Shown here: piece after piece, positions 1-14,386 of the stretch | Layout: each line of letters starts with the position of its first letter | Position numbering within the stretch: position 1 is the first letter of the stretch | Source of the DNA: Pipra filicauda | Lineage: Eukaryota > Chordata > Aves > Passeriformes > Pipridae | Assembly (NCBI RefSeq): GCF_003945595.2 | Contig: NW_024104421.1 | Span: 6,634,001-6,698,000, forward strand | DNA: 64,000 nt | Direction: 5' to 3' | Position numbers and translations under genes: made by a program | The notes under the pieces: generated by a model | What the model was told of the DNA's origin: nothing | Seen by the model: the letters and a program-made list of their open reading frames with translations, nothing else | The model's database searches: none

Positions 1-3000
1 TTTCCTCAGCCACTTCCTGAGATAAAATTTCTTGTCAGACTACCAGGAAAGGATAGAAATTTGAGGAGAGAAGGAAAAAATGCCTGAAAAGAAATTTCAG
101 TGAAAGTCTGAAGGATGGATAACTTATGGCAAGAAAAAAATATAATTAGAAACAAAGCTCTGATTGTAGTGTTGAAATTCCCTTCACCAAACCTCCTACT
201 TTAGAGAGGTATTTTTCTATTAATGCATGTACCTGCCTTTCCTCCCCCATCAACTCTGCATCACGTAGCTTGATTTGTGATCAAGCTATGTGATCAAGCT
301 ATGTGATTTGATTGATATGTGATATCAATCAAATACCAAGGTAATTTTCAGCACTAGAGATTAAAGCAATAACGTATTCACTCAAACATAGCACCAGCTT
401 TCTGGTGTGTTCCTTTAATTTCCCCATTTCTTGCAACACAACTATATCTGAAAAGAAGGAGCTCTTTGCAGTTGATCTGAAACAGATGTACGTAAAACAA
501 TAATAATTAAAAAATATAGTTAAATGACACCATGTATCCCAACGTCAGACGAAGGAAAATGTGCTACTGCACACTGTCCCACAGAGATGAGGGAGCCTGC
601 TGATGCCAGTGACAGAAAAAAAGGAGGACAGAAAAGAAAGTCTGAAATGCAGTAGCTTCAAACAGCTTATTTGCCTTCACCGCTTGAAAAAGAGATAAGC
701 AGGACAGAAGGAAGGCAAGCAGCAGTGACAAGTGATTCCCTAAACCCAGAATATTTTGCAAAGGTATTAGATGAGAGTGTCATAGATTATACTAGGATAT
801 TTATATAATTGATGACTTTCTAGAATAACCAGTCAAAATTCATCTCAAGCATGCCAAAAATCAGGTAGATACCGGCAGGGCCCTTGGGGGTTGGTACAGG
901 AGAAAAGTTGTAAAGGGCAGATCTCAGTAAGAGGCAAATTCTTACCTAAGACTGCGTTCTAGCCTTATCCTGACAGAGAAATGATAATGCAGTTCTCCTT
1001 TTCACTGAAGACCAGTCCAAAGCTTACCCATTAAGTACAACTCAGAAGAGAGCCTACCTAGAGATTAAGTGATAACTCCAGGAGATAGTTGCCCCTTGCA
1101 GAGCGATTACCATTCTGAATCGTGAGATTCTTTTTCCTCCTTCCAAAAGCTAATCAGGCATGATTCTCTTTCATTCCTCCAATCCCTTTACCACAATTTA
1201 ATTCCTCTTTCTAGTATTCTAGTGAAAAGGTATCACCCGAGAGGCAGGAACCATTATTCTTTGTTAATTCAGTGAACTAGATGCCAAGCCAAGCTTCCTG
1301 GGAGTGGCATTAGCACCTCTGCTGACCAGTGAGCTCAGACCCAGAGCTCATACTTAAACTTCATCTGTATTTCCCTCTATGGTGGCTCAAACACTAGCTC
1401 TAGCCTGAGCTACCCCAAGGATTCCTCTGGGAGGGAAGTTCAGGCAACAAGCAGAAACACTCACTTCAGTATATGCACTATATACAGCCTGTGAGTCACA
1501 GTAAGAGGGACCCAGTATATTCACAGAGCCTTTTGAAAAAAAAAAAGAAAAATGGAATTGGCAACTTGTATACAAATTAACTGAAACTAAAGCTGACATT
1601 CTCCATTGCTCCCAAATCTCTTTCACAGCTATCAAAAATGGAAGTAGGCACAGATACCACTCCTTTTCACCTGCAGAATGCCTACTACTGAAATGGGGTT
1701 TTTACCTTGATGCTCCTTCCCTGTTATTGGAGAATCAATCCCTCCAAACACCCAAAGGCTTGCTAAGACCGCAGGTATCACCTATTAAAGCTAGTGAAGC
1801 ATATTTCACTACAGAAGGATAGCAGCACCGAAAGCACGATGCAGAATCGCTGCTACCTCTCTATGTCTTACCCTTCATAAGAAGCAGCTCTGCTAATGTG
1901 GAAAAGTCAGAAGTAATGCTACAGGCTCTTAAACTGAGGACGGAAGGGTGAGCACTGCAACACAGCAGAGAGAGAGAGGTAAGGGACTAAGAAACCTTAC
2001 AGTGATGCTCCTCATATCCTCAACACCTTGTCTCATCCTCCCCATGCCTCTAACCTGCAGACCTCTTCTTCTCTCCCACCTCCATGGACCCAGAGCTCTG
2101 CCTCTTCAAAGCTGGCTTGCAAACAGAAAGAGATCACTTAGGAAAGGTTTTGCTAGTTATAGAAAAATCGTTGTTTATCCAGGGAAAGACAGAAGTTAAT
2201 AGGATGATGCTATTCCACACAGGCAGAGCAACTACACAGCTCTAGTATAATAAAACTTGTGTTACTATTAAGAACAGGTAAGAGCAATATTTTAGTGAAG
2301 AGTTACCCTCTAAATGGTTATTCTCTCTGGTGGCCTCAGGCTAAGGCCTTGGATTGTCTTGAATGAAGAGGTATCTGATTGATCCATGCTTAACTCCCAC
2401 TGTAGAGCAGTTCAGGTCAGCTCTGTGCTGCACATCTGTTTATGTAAAACAGGCAGATTTTGGTAGCAGTAAATTGTGCCACAAATGGCTCCACAGAGGT
2501 GGGAAGACTCATTTGGTCTTCAAAGAAGCTTCCTACAGTAAATTTAAAAACTTTAGCGCTCCAAACATGAAGGACACCTGCATGTCATTAAGTACTTAAT
2601 GCTGAGCAGACAGCTTTCTGGGTCACCATCTGTTCAGCAAGAGCACCAGCTCCTGGCTGCCATTCCCCAATTCAGTGTGCTCCAGGGTTTGAACTCTCAG
2701 CCTTGGCAGCTCACAGTCACCCAAAAGATAGCAAGGATGGATGGATCTTCTGTGTCAGCAACACAAATCAGAAAACAGTGTCCCAGGAGAGAACAATTCA
2801 ACCAGGCAGAGTTTAGTAAAGTCTGTTTAAGGATTAGGAGCTAATCGGAGTAGCTCAGAATGTATATGCCTCTGTTTGTGGTATCTACTGCTGCCCTTCT
2901 AATCTCATCAAGCTGCCTGCTTATCTGGCTCTGATAATACTTGTTTTCTTTATTGTTTAAACTAAGTTCTCTCTTGTGCTAGAAAGTTTGCTATCTAGGC

Positions 3001-6000
3001 AACTACTCACAGAAAAAAGTTCAAAAGTAAGATACCCTCACCTGAACAACAGAAGTGGTTGGAAACACTTTGTAGAAACAGGAGGAGCTACCTGCATAAA
3101 GCTAGAGAATAAATATCTCATCAGCTCTAGAAATCTGGAATTACTTTTCCTGTGCTCCACGGAAGCTAGGTTGGCCCAATCCTGGCACTTCTATAAAAAG
3201 GTTTCAGCCTAGAGCTCCAGCCTTTTGAAGTTGAATCACCAGATGGTTCCACAACATCAACACAATCTTCAAAATAAGCAACATTAATCACAGAGACAAA
3301 ACAAAAGGTAATGGGTCCTAGTGGTCACTGGGGAAGAATGATCTTTGTGTAAAACAAAGCAGGGGAAAGAGAGAACAGAGGCTGCAATAAGTCTGGGGAA
3401 CTGACGTAGTGTATAACCAGTTTCCACATCATAGGCTTACAACTTCTGCTTTTTGCCCCCTGTCCTCCCCATCCAAGTTATATCATACATGAAAACTCAA
3501 TTTAAGGAAACGTATTTTCTGGCACAGTTCCGTATTCTCAGAGAGAAAAGCAAACAAGTTTTTCCCATTTGGGAAAATCCTGTTTGGTATTTGATGTTTC
3601 AGAATCTTCTTAAATAAAGCCAGCAATTTATTATAACCATAGCCAGTGCTCAAATTGAACTAGAGTTCAAAACTTCTAAGCTTCTTCATTCTTCTCAATG
3701 AGAGGAAAATCAGTATTTCTCTTGATTCTGGAAACAGAACTGGCTTATCCACACAACTAGAAAAGCATAAATAAAGGTGCTCCCGTGAGCAAAGGAAGTC
3801 TACAAAGCTGACACCCTCCTCCACCTCATGTAAACACAGCCTACCTATCTCAAAAATGCATATTTTTCTTCATTCAGAGTCACTTTTCTAAGAGATTTTA
3901 TACAGGTGAGACATGAAGACAGTGAGATAATGCTTAGATGGAGACCTTCTGTGCTAGAGGACCTGGGTTTCTGGAATAAGGGCTCTGTCCTGCCTGTCTG
4001 CTGTCAAGAAAATATTTCTTGATTGGAAGGGAAAGCATGCACTTAGCTAGCATTCCACAAAGGCAAAGTAAGCAGGAGAAAAAGCAGATAGAGAAAGAAA
4101 ACAGACAAACGAACATCAGCAAAAAAACCCTATATGCTTAGGAAGAAAAGGTTAAGCATCTCTATACTTTGACAGTAAAATGACCTCCCAGCAGGTCTCT
4201 TTTAATTTCTATAATGTATGTTTCTTTGTTCGCTCTGTTTTTCACATGATCTTTGTCTCTATTCTAGTAGGTTTACAGGAGCCGGGTTACAATTTCGTAT
4301 GATAAAGGGCAACACAAGTGTGACTTGCAACATATTACAGCCTTTTCAGGAAGTAAATTGGCACCTAAACTACAATATATGCAGATTACAGTTAAAAAGG
4401 GAACTCAATAACTTGTTAAAGCAGGACACATTTGCTATCTCTTAAAACACAGGCTTCTGCTTCACTGACCTGCCTATATTTCACCTCTGAGAAGCTGAGA
4501 AAAACTCTTCTGTCAAGACAAAATGGATGTCCTTATGCAAGAGCCCCAAGCTAGTTCCTTGTACCAATCTTCTGGTATCCACAAGTCCACATTTGCCATT
4601 TACACTTTGTAAGATGAGTTATCCACTGCCTACTATGAAAGTTTTTGTGAAATTATCATCCTGCCTCCCACCATCAACACTGTAAAACAGTAAATTAGTT
4701 CGTAATTGAATTTTTCTTATCATGGCTTTTCCCAGTAAGTTATAGAGACCTTCAGTACTTGCTATTTTTCTTCCCTAGAAGATATTTATAATGTGGTTAT
4801 CTGTTCTTCTTGAGTTTGTCAGGCAGACTAAGCTCTTTAAGTCACAGAGCAAACTTTCTCCAGGCATTAGTTTGTTGGAGAGTTTTTCCATTCCTTTAAT
4901 TATTTCACATTTTGAAAATGTTGGCATGAACAGAGGATGCCTTATCCTGGTGTCTTTGTCATCACCATCACCCTAGTCTAACCCTCTCATGCATATGCCT
5001 ATGATTTTAGACATTTCTCCACAGCACTACATTCAGAGTTCATCTGCCATTGCCTACCTCCTGTGACCCCCTAAAATAATTTTTAATCACTGCTTTACAG
5101 CTATTTCCCACTACATATTTCATTCATATATATTGAGATAGAAAGGACTAAAACACGCTGTGCTAAGCCACCTGAATCATTATTTTCAGCACTGAAACAC
5201 GACAGGGAAAATGTCACCCAACCCTAAGACACAGACAGGAACAGGTGGAAAGAGGCTCCCTGCCTTTTCCTGACATCTTTCCCTGTTTCCAGAAAGGTAG
5301 AAAGAGGTCCTCAGCAGCCTCAGGCTGTTAATAATTATGCTAATGCTCAGTTAGTAATGAATTTTGCAATATTTAACATTTTCCTTAAAGGCTGAAGTCC
5401 AATTCTTCATAAATTTTTAAAAGAAAAAAAAAAATAAAAACGTGTTTTCAGTCTTCAGCTTTAAAGAAAATACTTGAAAGTACAATCATCAGGTTCCATT
5501 AAAATAATAAAAACCTACATTGAAGGTCAGAACAAAGAATCCCATCATTGTTTTGGATTTTCTTCATCTAGTGATTTTTAGGCCAATATCCTGACAGGAT
5601 AGGGGGAGGAGTGGGGCTGTCAGTACCGTATTCAATGAGTATAATTACACTGAATTAGTGCTAAGGGGTTTAGAGAGAGGAAAAAATACTATTCCACAGA
5701 GTTAATATAAAGTGGGCTTTCATGTACATACAAACCCACAAGGAGTAAGCTACTGCCTGCTGAGACCTATTTGAGAGCCAAGGGATTGATCGGACTCAGC
5801 CAGCCCTTGCTTAAGAGAAAAGCTGCAGTTGTGAATTACTGTAAAGCAGCATTCACATGATTGATGGGTTTACCCCCACCACCACATTTGTTTCAAAGAT
5901 CCATTTTGTCTTCTGTGGTGATGGTGTGAATTAACCCCACTCACAATGGCTGACTGGATTTTGCAAGACTGATCCAAAGTCTAGGAGTCTGATGGAGCTT

Positions 6001-9000
6001 TTATCTTATGCAGCCGTGTGACTGGGAAAAGGGGAAAGAGATGCTATTTAACACCCAGGCTACTGAGGATCACCATAACATTGACCTCCTCAAAGAGTCT
6101 GCAAACTTTTTGCCATCAGACCAGCCAGCTCCTGCCTGGGGAAGAGTCTTTGAAGGAGCTCTGCCTCTGATCTCCCTTGCAATCTGATTCTACACCCACT
6201 TATCCTTACATCCAAGGGACCATAATGTATATTTATTTTATCTCTTGCCTTTTTAATCCAATATGATGTCAGCAATAGATTTTTTTTTCCTTTTTGCCAA
6301 AGAAGAGCAAGAGAAAGCCTAGACTCTGTAGCCAGTAAAAGATCCAGAGGCTCCATATAATTTGTGAGGGGATTTCTCCTCAAGGCTCGGGTGCTGTAAG
6401 TTAAAAGTAGTTAGGATAGCAAAGAGAATGGGAGAGAAAAATCAGAAATGGGCCCAGATCATGACTAGCTTTTAAAAATATCCTGAAATCTTTTGAATTG
6501 ACACTATGACACAAAAAGCCAGAATTCCATGGAAGCTCAATCACACAACTGCTTAGGAATGGGCCCACAGCATCTCAGGAACACTTTTTTCAGCCAGGAA
6601 TAAATCTGTGTCAGTTGCAAACTGCTCTGTGCTCCTCCCACTTCCCAGGAACTTACTACATACATGAATAAGATTTTGTTTTCCTTTATGCGGTAAATAC
6701 ATTGCTTAAAAGGGAGGAAAGAAACTCCAAACAAACAAATAGAGCATTAAATACTATTAGCTACACCAAGCTGGCTGCAGACAAGCGAAATGTAACCTTC
6801 CCACACGCAACTCTGCAAAAGCATTTCACACTGCATCATTTCATTTCTATTGCCCTGGTCTTCCATAAAAACATGTCACTTAATCTACAGCACCTCCTCT
6901 GTATTAACAGTCCTGTTCTAACCAAAAGGAGGAAAAAAATGATGCATTGCCACCACAGTCATTGGTGTCGCTGTACTCACACTACCACACTCCCAGCATT
7001 TCTAAATTGTTACCTGCAGCATCCACTGGACCCCACAGTGTGGGAGCCCTTTATCCTAGCCCCACCAGCCATCCCAAGCCTGGCCCCGGAAAAGGGTCTG
7101 AGCATGACAATGCAGCTGGTTTCCCAATGAATGTTAGACCAGGGAGCTTCTTGGCATGTCCTGACTAGGTTTGTTGCAGCACATCAAATTTTTCTGTCCC
7201 CAGGTTTAGAGCACTTTGCAATCAATCCTCTTTAGTCCTTTCTTGGACACCATCTTCATCTGCCTTGATAGCTATGGCAGATGTTGCAGGAATCACAAAG
7301 TCAAATGCTATGAGAGATCTCTCCCTCTTTAGTAGCCTTCCTACCTCTAAACCAACCCTGCCTCCAAAGAGGCAGATGCTGAAGTAGCACCAAATGGGGT
7401 CAAGCACATTTCAGCCACTACACTCAATTCTCACCTGGAAATTCTTGGGCTAAAATGTGTCATAACTGAAAGCACACAGTAACTAGGTTAGTCCCTGTGC
7501 ATCAAAGTTGTTAGCAACCCATACAGACCACAAGAAGAGCTGAGCTGTCCTGGTGTGACTGGGTTAACAGATGAACATTCAGACATTCTCAGCAGCATAT
7601 AGAAACTGCTGTCAGATCATCTCTTGCTATCATACAATATTTCCAAATTTTATGTATGTGCATCTTATTAACCCCAAAAGACAGTGTGTTTCATTTCTCT
7701 GTGAAAAACTCAGTCACAGAGAAACTGTCCAATTTGTCTGGATCATTCTGAGTTTTACTACCTTCTGACCTCTGTTGCTGTGATTTGCAAGGTATACACA
7801 CATGCTTTCTGCTCCACCACAGAAACAGGAAGGAAGGAGAATGGGATCAATGGCAGGTTACGCTGGGATCTCCCAAAGCTGCTGGCAGCCTGCAAACCAC
7901 CCATATGGGAAAGCACACCATAAGACAACATCAAGAACCCCGAGTGAGCCAGGGGAACACCACAGCAGCAGAGCACACCTGCACTACTGGCATGCTAATA
8001 CAACATTGCTGTGTTGACAGAGCTGTCAAATCCCATAGACCCACCATACCAAGGTGAAGGCTCACTCCAGTCCCAGGGGGCGGGTGGTCTTTGTTTCTAC
8101 CTGTCATATGACAAAAACATTTCCACTGCGCTCTGATCAGCACATTAAGTTAATCTCTTCCCTCCCCCACCAAATCCTCTCCCTGTGCAGTTCAGTCCAG
8201 TGGCGGTAGCAGTTGGATGTGAAACACAGGTGTGCTATTAAGAAAGGTCAAGTTATTTCATTTCCAAAGCCTATGCAAAGTGGAGCGTCATTCAAACCAG
8301 GCACGTTTTTCTTCAAGTTCCACCTAAACAATGACTGACTTTGAATAAAAGCTGCTTGTTGTCACCCCTTCATTTGCCACACTCAGAGGCATGTTAGACA
8401 AGTGTTCTAAAAGCACCATCATTAGAAGCAGGAGGTCATCTGCAACCCCAGTTGGCTTCTGTTACTCCCGGTGCCACGTGTGTTATAGCAAAACCTGTAA
8501 CACACTTATTGACTCACATGATGACAAGGAACACTCAGTCCTTGTGCCCATGCACAGCACCCTACATAAAAGCCACTTGAGCTCATCAAGATTAGGAATG
8601 AGCTCTTTCTTAAATCCAGCCCAATCCAGTTAACAGGCTTATATTGAATACTGAGAGACAGGGCTGACAGGTGACAATGCATCTAACTTGCAAACACTAG
8701 CTTGCTAAAAAGGAAGAATGTCAGCTCTGCCTAGCTCCAGTTCATAATGGCCTCTTTGCTCTTCATATACTCCTTTACAGATGCTTTTCTCTAAAGATAT
8801 GAATTTAAAATGGCTTGAGTGACCTTTGTGATTACTAATCACTACTATAAATCTTGTTCCACTAGCACAAAGTAAAAAAACAACTGTTAAAAGACAAGCC
8901 CGTTTTATTCTTCCTGATCAAATAGCCTTCCCTTCCTGTTCTTGGCATATGTTTGCATAAGTTGATTTGTTTCTGCTAAAAAGATGCTGGCATGCATCAA

Positions 9001-9700
9001 AACAGAAAAAAATAAAAATGCGCAGATGCTTTGAGACTGCTTGTGACATCAGTTAGTGATACCACACTACTGTCCTCTGTCTCCCTCACTCTATCTGTGC
9101 ACAGAGGTGCAACCTGGGGAAGGGATTGCTCCTGACCTTCTACTGAGGAGCAAGCACAGCAGTACATGTCCAGACTCAGACCTCCCCACACCACTGAGTG
9201 TGCAGGATCTGTCCAAAAGTGAAGGATGAAACAAAAGATTCCTCCCATTCAAAAAAAAACAGAGTTGCTTTGGGATTCATTACTTAAAAGGTAATAACCT
9301 TAAAGTACCTGTAACCTCAACTTACTAAGTCTCAATTTTCCATAATAGGAATCATGAAGGGGAAGGGGAGAATAAACATCAATTTTGCAAATAATATAAA
9401 TAATTCTAGTAGTTAAATAAAAGATATTTTAGAAGTATAAGTGTTGCTATGAGAAGTTAATATTAAAATCATTCCCTGTGAGATGCATGGAGACTAAGTT
9501 AACATAAAGTTAGAAAAATTGAACACAGTCAGACTTAAGGGAAAACAGGTAACTTGCACAGGATATTCCAACTCTGACAATACATTTGTTTTCAAATAGC
9601 AGTCCATTTACCACAGCTGAATAGAATCAGGCCAACAAATTAGATGTATATGGCTGCAATCAGCACACATTTCTAATATCACAAACAACTTCTTGGAGAA
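1..9700. other. Non-coding DNA, probably intron 1 of the gene starting at the CpG island
   Basis: This stretch is AT-rich, with short reading frames on both strands that lack recognisable domains, codon bias or paired splice sites. I saw no CR1 copy in it. The one structured element is the hairpin and 13-bp repeat cluster near 267-334, listed separately. If the minus-strand promoter near 22.75 kb is that of PTN, this is part of its long first intron. I looked on the minus strand for the lysine-rich end of the pleiotrophin signal exon and for its cysteine/tryptophan-rich exons, and found neither. The intron assignment is inference. Confidence 0.45.
267..334. repeat. Nested hairpins and 13-bp tandem repeat
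   Basis: A perfect inverted repeat with 13-bp arms (306-318 atttgattgatat, 322-334 its complement) is separated by only three bases, gtg. Just before it a second inverted repeat has 8-bp arms (267-274 agcttgat, 280-287 atcaagct). The block 275-313 is a 13-bp tandem repeat: ttgtgatcaagct, atgtgatcaagct, atgtgatttgatt. A 13-bp perfect stem with a 3-nt loop is unlikely by chance in a 64-kb window. Local template switching or slippage is the simplest origin. No terminator or transposon role is supported. Confidence 0.9.
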
Positions 9701-12700
9701 CAGTTTGCCCACATGTTAAACAAACAAAGCAAAACGAACAAACAAACAAATCAAACACAAAACCCCCAACAAATTCCCTCCCTCAACAACAACAGCACAA
9801 AAATTATTAAATTATACAGCCAATCTAAATCTTAGTGAGACTGTATATGTTTATTTCACATATATATTTAGTTACTTTGGTAGACTTCAGATACTTAGAT
9901 CAGGTCTTTAGCTAAAATGCTTAGAGGGGATTCTTCTAAAAGACAAAAACATACAATGTCGAGCTGTGCTTGGACACATAGCAACTAAGGAAGAGGAAGA
10001 AGTCAAAAGTACAAATCTGACTTTTCAAGCTTTCCTCGCAGGGAGGTACAATAGGGGAGAGTTTCCAACTAGAAATTCTGAACTCTAATCTTGAGGATGA
10101 TAGTGTGCAAGCCTCCAATTCAGACCAGAGCAGATCGACATGAAACACTTGGTGATCAAATGACGACAACATTACCATTTTCTAAAAAGGTGTAAATGTG
10201 ATAATTTTTATAAACAATTTCTTGCCAGTGTAACCAATTCACATGGTGGCAGGTAGTTTGAAGATTGCTTTCCTTTCAAAAAGCATGCCAGGAATGAGCA
10301 CAGGTATTCTAACAGGGTGACAAAGTGCAATCACTGATGATACTCCTGGTCACTCAGGAAAAAAAAAAAAATTACTTCTCAAATGTAGTTTAAGAATTTA
10401 TTCACTCACAGATTATCTTTAAGAGAAAAAAAATGGAAATACAGCCCGAGTGAAACTAATAGGAGAGAACAACTTTGGCAGGTGAGATGTAAAATGGAAA
10501 TTAAGAAGTCCAAGAGCAAGGCTGAAGAACAAGGAAGCAAATACATAGTGACAAGTACAAAGGCATTCCTTAAGCACACGGGAAACTGGAACTCCAGAAG
10601 AACCAGTGGGTCCTGCAGATTACCCTGACACAAAGCCAATGAGGGTAGAAAAAGAGACTGCACAGAAGTTAAGTGGCTCCTCTGCTTCATTCTTTGCTTT
10701 GAAACAGAGATGAGAGATGCATGCTCCAAGGTTATACCAGTAAAGAACTTGAGGCAGAACTGCCAGACAGAATTAGGGAAAATAAAATGAAGCAAATAAA
10801 AAAAAGAAACTACTCAAGAAATTCGATTGCACTGAACTGCATTTCCAGAGCTGAGAAAAGTCAGTTAAAGGCAAGTGTAAATCAGCTAGGCTGAAACAGG
10901 AGTCCCACAAACTGGAGTCTAAAAAAAGCAGATTTTTCAAAATGATAAATCATGCTTCACTAATCTACAAAAAGACTTAAAAAACATATGCTGGCTATTT
11001 TTCACTAGATGTAAATTGTTCAGATTTTCAAAGACTGAAATAGTTAGGAGAGCTCTGTCTTCTCAGGATAAGAGGCAAGATCCTGTCTCTCTTTCAGTAT
11101 TAGCCAAGAAACAGAGAATCCAGGGTAAGAACAATAATCAGTTCTTTGTACAAAAGGAGGATGTTTTAGCACCCAAAGTAGAGCCAAGGATCAATGTTGT
11201 GGAATACATTCATGAAGTATCTGAAAGAAAGAATTAAAAGGAAGGCAATAATACATGCTGCCCACATAATATGGTATGGAGGTCCTTGTCCTCACAAATA
11301 CCCAGGCAACTGGACAACACAAATATCAAATAAAATTCACCATATTGAAGTCTAATGGAACAAAAATATATTTATCTGCTTATATATATGTATTCAGTAC
11401 AATTCAATGACCACTGAATGAACTTCCAGACATCAAAAAAGTTCTGAGGACAGAAGTAGTCACATCTCTGTGCTTAACGAAAAGAGTAATTTCAGAGTAG
11501 ACAAAACTTTAGAACAGCGCTTCTAACATTTTAAAATGTAATATGAAAAATTGTTTGATTATGGAAATGATAACATAATTGTAGACTGCTGGGTTAAATT
11601 TCAACTAGATGTGCTTACTGAAATAAGGACATGAACTGTGAACACATTTAGAAATAAAGAATTGAAACATTCTGTTGATTTAGAACAAGGCGTGGGGCTG
11701 TAAAAGGCCACTGAAAATGAGAAACACGAGAGAATGTGTAATATTTATGAAAGGTGACCTACTGCACTACTTAAATAGAAGAGAGATTAAAACAAAGAGA
11801 AGTTGAGGTTATGAAAATAAGGACATTATAGACATATGAATCCAAAATTAAGGAAACCTCAGCTATTCAGAGTAATGAAAATACATCTTCAAAATCAAAA
11901 CAGCTTGGGTGTGGCTTATCTGTTTAGGGGAAAATCCCTTTAAGGTCTACTCACATTTAAAGCTAAGGAAGACGACCACTATTTGCAAAATGTTTTAAGG
12001 AGTCCTCATAAGCCTGGTTTTACAGAACCTGACCCATGCTCTGCCATGCACTTTCACATTTTGTACAAGTGGACTGCTACTCACAAGGCATGGTCTATGT
12101 CTTGGAAAAACCTAGGCTGAATTCACAGACTGATACGGCTTCTGTCACAGAAGCATTAGCAGCCTTTGATGGTTTAGCTTTGCAAGGCAGCAAAACTGGG
12201 ACCATGCAGGAATCTGAGCAAGGAAATCAGAGTCCACCTGGGATCAGCAGCTGCAGCTTGGAAGTTCTGCTACTCCAAGAAGTATTTAGGCCTAGAATAT
12301 TTTTTTTAATCTGGAGGAATAGAAGATAGATATTAACGAGAAAAAAAAAAAAAACAACTTTCATTGCATACAAACCACACTTTGCATCAGGCAGTGAAAA
12401 GTACATTTATTCTATGCTAAGGGCACAGAACAAAGGCTAAAATGTCTTTCCCAACAGAAGTTATGATCATATCGAGAGAAAAAAAGAAAGAAAAAAGAAA
12501 AAAAATCCAAGACACTATGTCCTATGAAGCAACTGAAAAGGACAAGCACAGGCCTTTGGGAAAAAAAAAAATCAAATCACACTTCCAGTTTTATTCAATT
12601 CTATAATCATAGTTATAATAATTTTAAATAAAAATTACAAATTATTAAAACTGTTTACAAATATAAAGAAATAATTTTAAAACAACTTATAATTATTAGG

Positions 12701-13410
12701 ATCATTAAAATGTTTACAAATATGACACTTATATTCCAACTTTGAAAGGGATGCTTTGAAGAAAATTTTAAACTGATCGGGAAAGGATAAATTGGAGAAA
12801 ATGCTTCTCATTCCCCACTGCTTCACACTATACCACTCTTTTTGTGAGACACCGTGATCGTAAAAATGTAATAATGTCCAGGACCAGCTGGACACCACAG
12901 AGCATCATGAAGACCCTACTGTAGCCAGTGTGTCTATCTCATATGTAGGCTCAAGTTCTTGTTTTTATTCTCTCAGTGTCCATTGAGTGCTGCAAGTGTT
13001 TAGACACACACTAGAATTTCACTGACCTGGAACACAAATCATGGATTCAGTAACTCAAAAATTTCCATTTCAATAAACCTTAAGTGAAATATTTCAATCT
13101 CAATTTTTCTTGACTTAAGACAGATAATTTACACTTCACAGACTTTTCTTGCTTTGGGTTTTTTGTTTGTTGCAGTTTAAATAAGACAAGAAATTCCCAC
13201 CCACAATTACTTGAGAAATAAATCTCAGTTGGTAAAATCCCAACCAGAATTGGAGCCTTGTTGCACTGCTGAAAGTGTCAGTGCATAAAGATGTGAACTT
13301 GTCATTTATAGTACATGTTGCACAATTGGAAAGCCTAAAGTTATCTGACATATTTTTGCTACACATCCCTACAGTTCTGAAAAGTTTCTCCAAGCAGACA
13401 CTTGCTTTTG

Positions 13411-13459
<49 letters not shown>

Positions 13460-14386
13460 GCATGATGTCAGGGCAAGGTTTCTACACGTCTCTTTTTTCC
13501 CCTCTATACAAACACATACTCGCCATATCCACTCAACCTACAGTTGTGGTTAGCACAAGAAAGAGGGGTTCTTATTTAAAGGACTTTCAGATATAGTAAT
13601 AAATAATTCAAACTAAAATATAGCACATAGCAATTAAATGAACACAGTAGATGCTGTAACACGCCACCTTCATTTTTTAGTCCTTTTCTTTTGCGTCAGT
13701 ATTCAATCTCCAGCTGTTCTCAAATGCTCTAACCCTTTGGGAAAATTAGCACAGAGATGCTGTATTTGTGCACAGAGAAGCAGCCAAAGAAAGGCCAGGA
13801 TCATGTAGCACATTATACCACCAAGTAAGAAGAGATGTTTGTAAATAGATGTAAAAGAGATGTTTGTTAACTCAGTTGCAAAATAGTAGAAGCATCTATA
13901 AATGTTTTTGAAAGTAGCTTCAAAATAACTTTTATAGATCAAAATTATGAGTAACAGCAGGAAGTTCACACACTCTTCCTCACATTCCCATCCCTTTTTG
14001 AACTTCAGATTTTTTCCATCATGAAAACATGACCGATTTTGCTCGTAGTTATAGACAGAGAGAGAAAATGTTCTCCTCTCTCCTACATTTCTCATTTCAG
14101 CCAACTTTACAAAACATTTCAGATGTTAAGCCCGGAAGATTTCTCCCTTCAGAGATAAAACCAAGGGCTGATCCCAGCGGGAAGATGGCAGCCTCTACCT
14201 CTCATCAGGATAAACTCAAAATGTTTACAACACCAAATGATCATTCAGGGACATGTTTACGGCAAAGGGTTATGCACAGCCCAGATCCTGCCTTGAAAGG
14301 ATACAGTTATTAACATGGACCAACAGAAGCAGTTTACATGAGAAAGTGGAACAGAAACCCAGCTCACCATTAGTTTGACTTTTACC
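9700..14386. other. Non-coding DNA with simple repeats and an unassigned purine-rich block
   Basis: An AAAC-rich low-complexity patch lies at 9717-9770. From about 10400 to 11900 the plus strand is purine-rich, with a few short sense-like reading frames that I could not match to any family (see findings). Poly(A) and GA-rich patches occur at 10360-10372, 12340-12354 and 12478-12507, and an extremely AT-rich patch at 12595-12720. No convincing splice-bounded exon was found on either strand. Confidence 0.4.
13412..13456. repeat. (TG)n dinucleotide microsatellite
   Basis: An uninterrupted run of alternating T and G of 45 bases, about 22 units, within otherwise unremarkable sequence. Runs of this length are usually length-polymorphic and can adopt Z-DNA. 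It creates an artificial valine/cysteine-alternating reading frame on the plus strand that should not be taken as a gene. Confidence 0.97.

Noticed and set aside
564..761. Small minus-strand frame with a hydrophobic N-terminus resembling a signal peptide; considered as the pleiotrophin signal exon
   Set aside because: It lacks the QQRRKFAAA start, the lysine-rich end and the donor expected of the PTN signal exon, and it reads on into unrelated sequence.
10406..10795. Minus-strand frame of 129 codons rich in leucine, phenylalanine and serine
   Set aside because: It is explained by the purine-rich plus strand, whose complement encodes hydrophobic residues. No signal, domain or splice context was found.
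13275..13553. Plus-strand frame containing a long valine/cysteine run
   Set aside because: The run is the translation of the (TG)n microsatellite.
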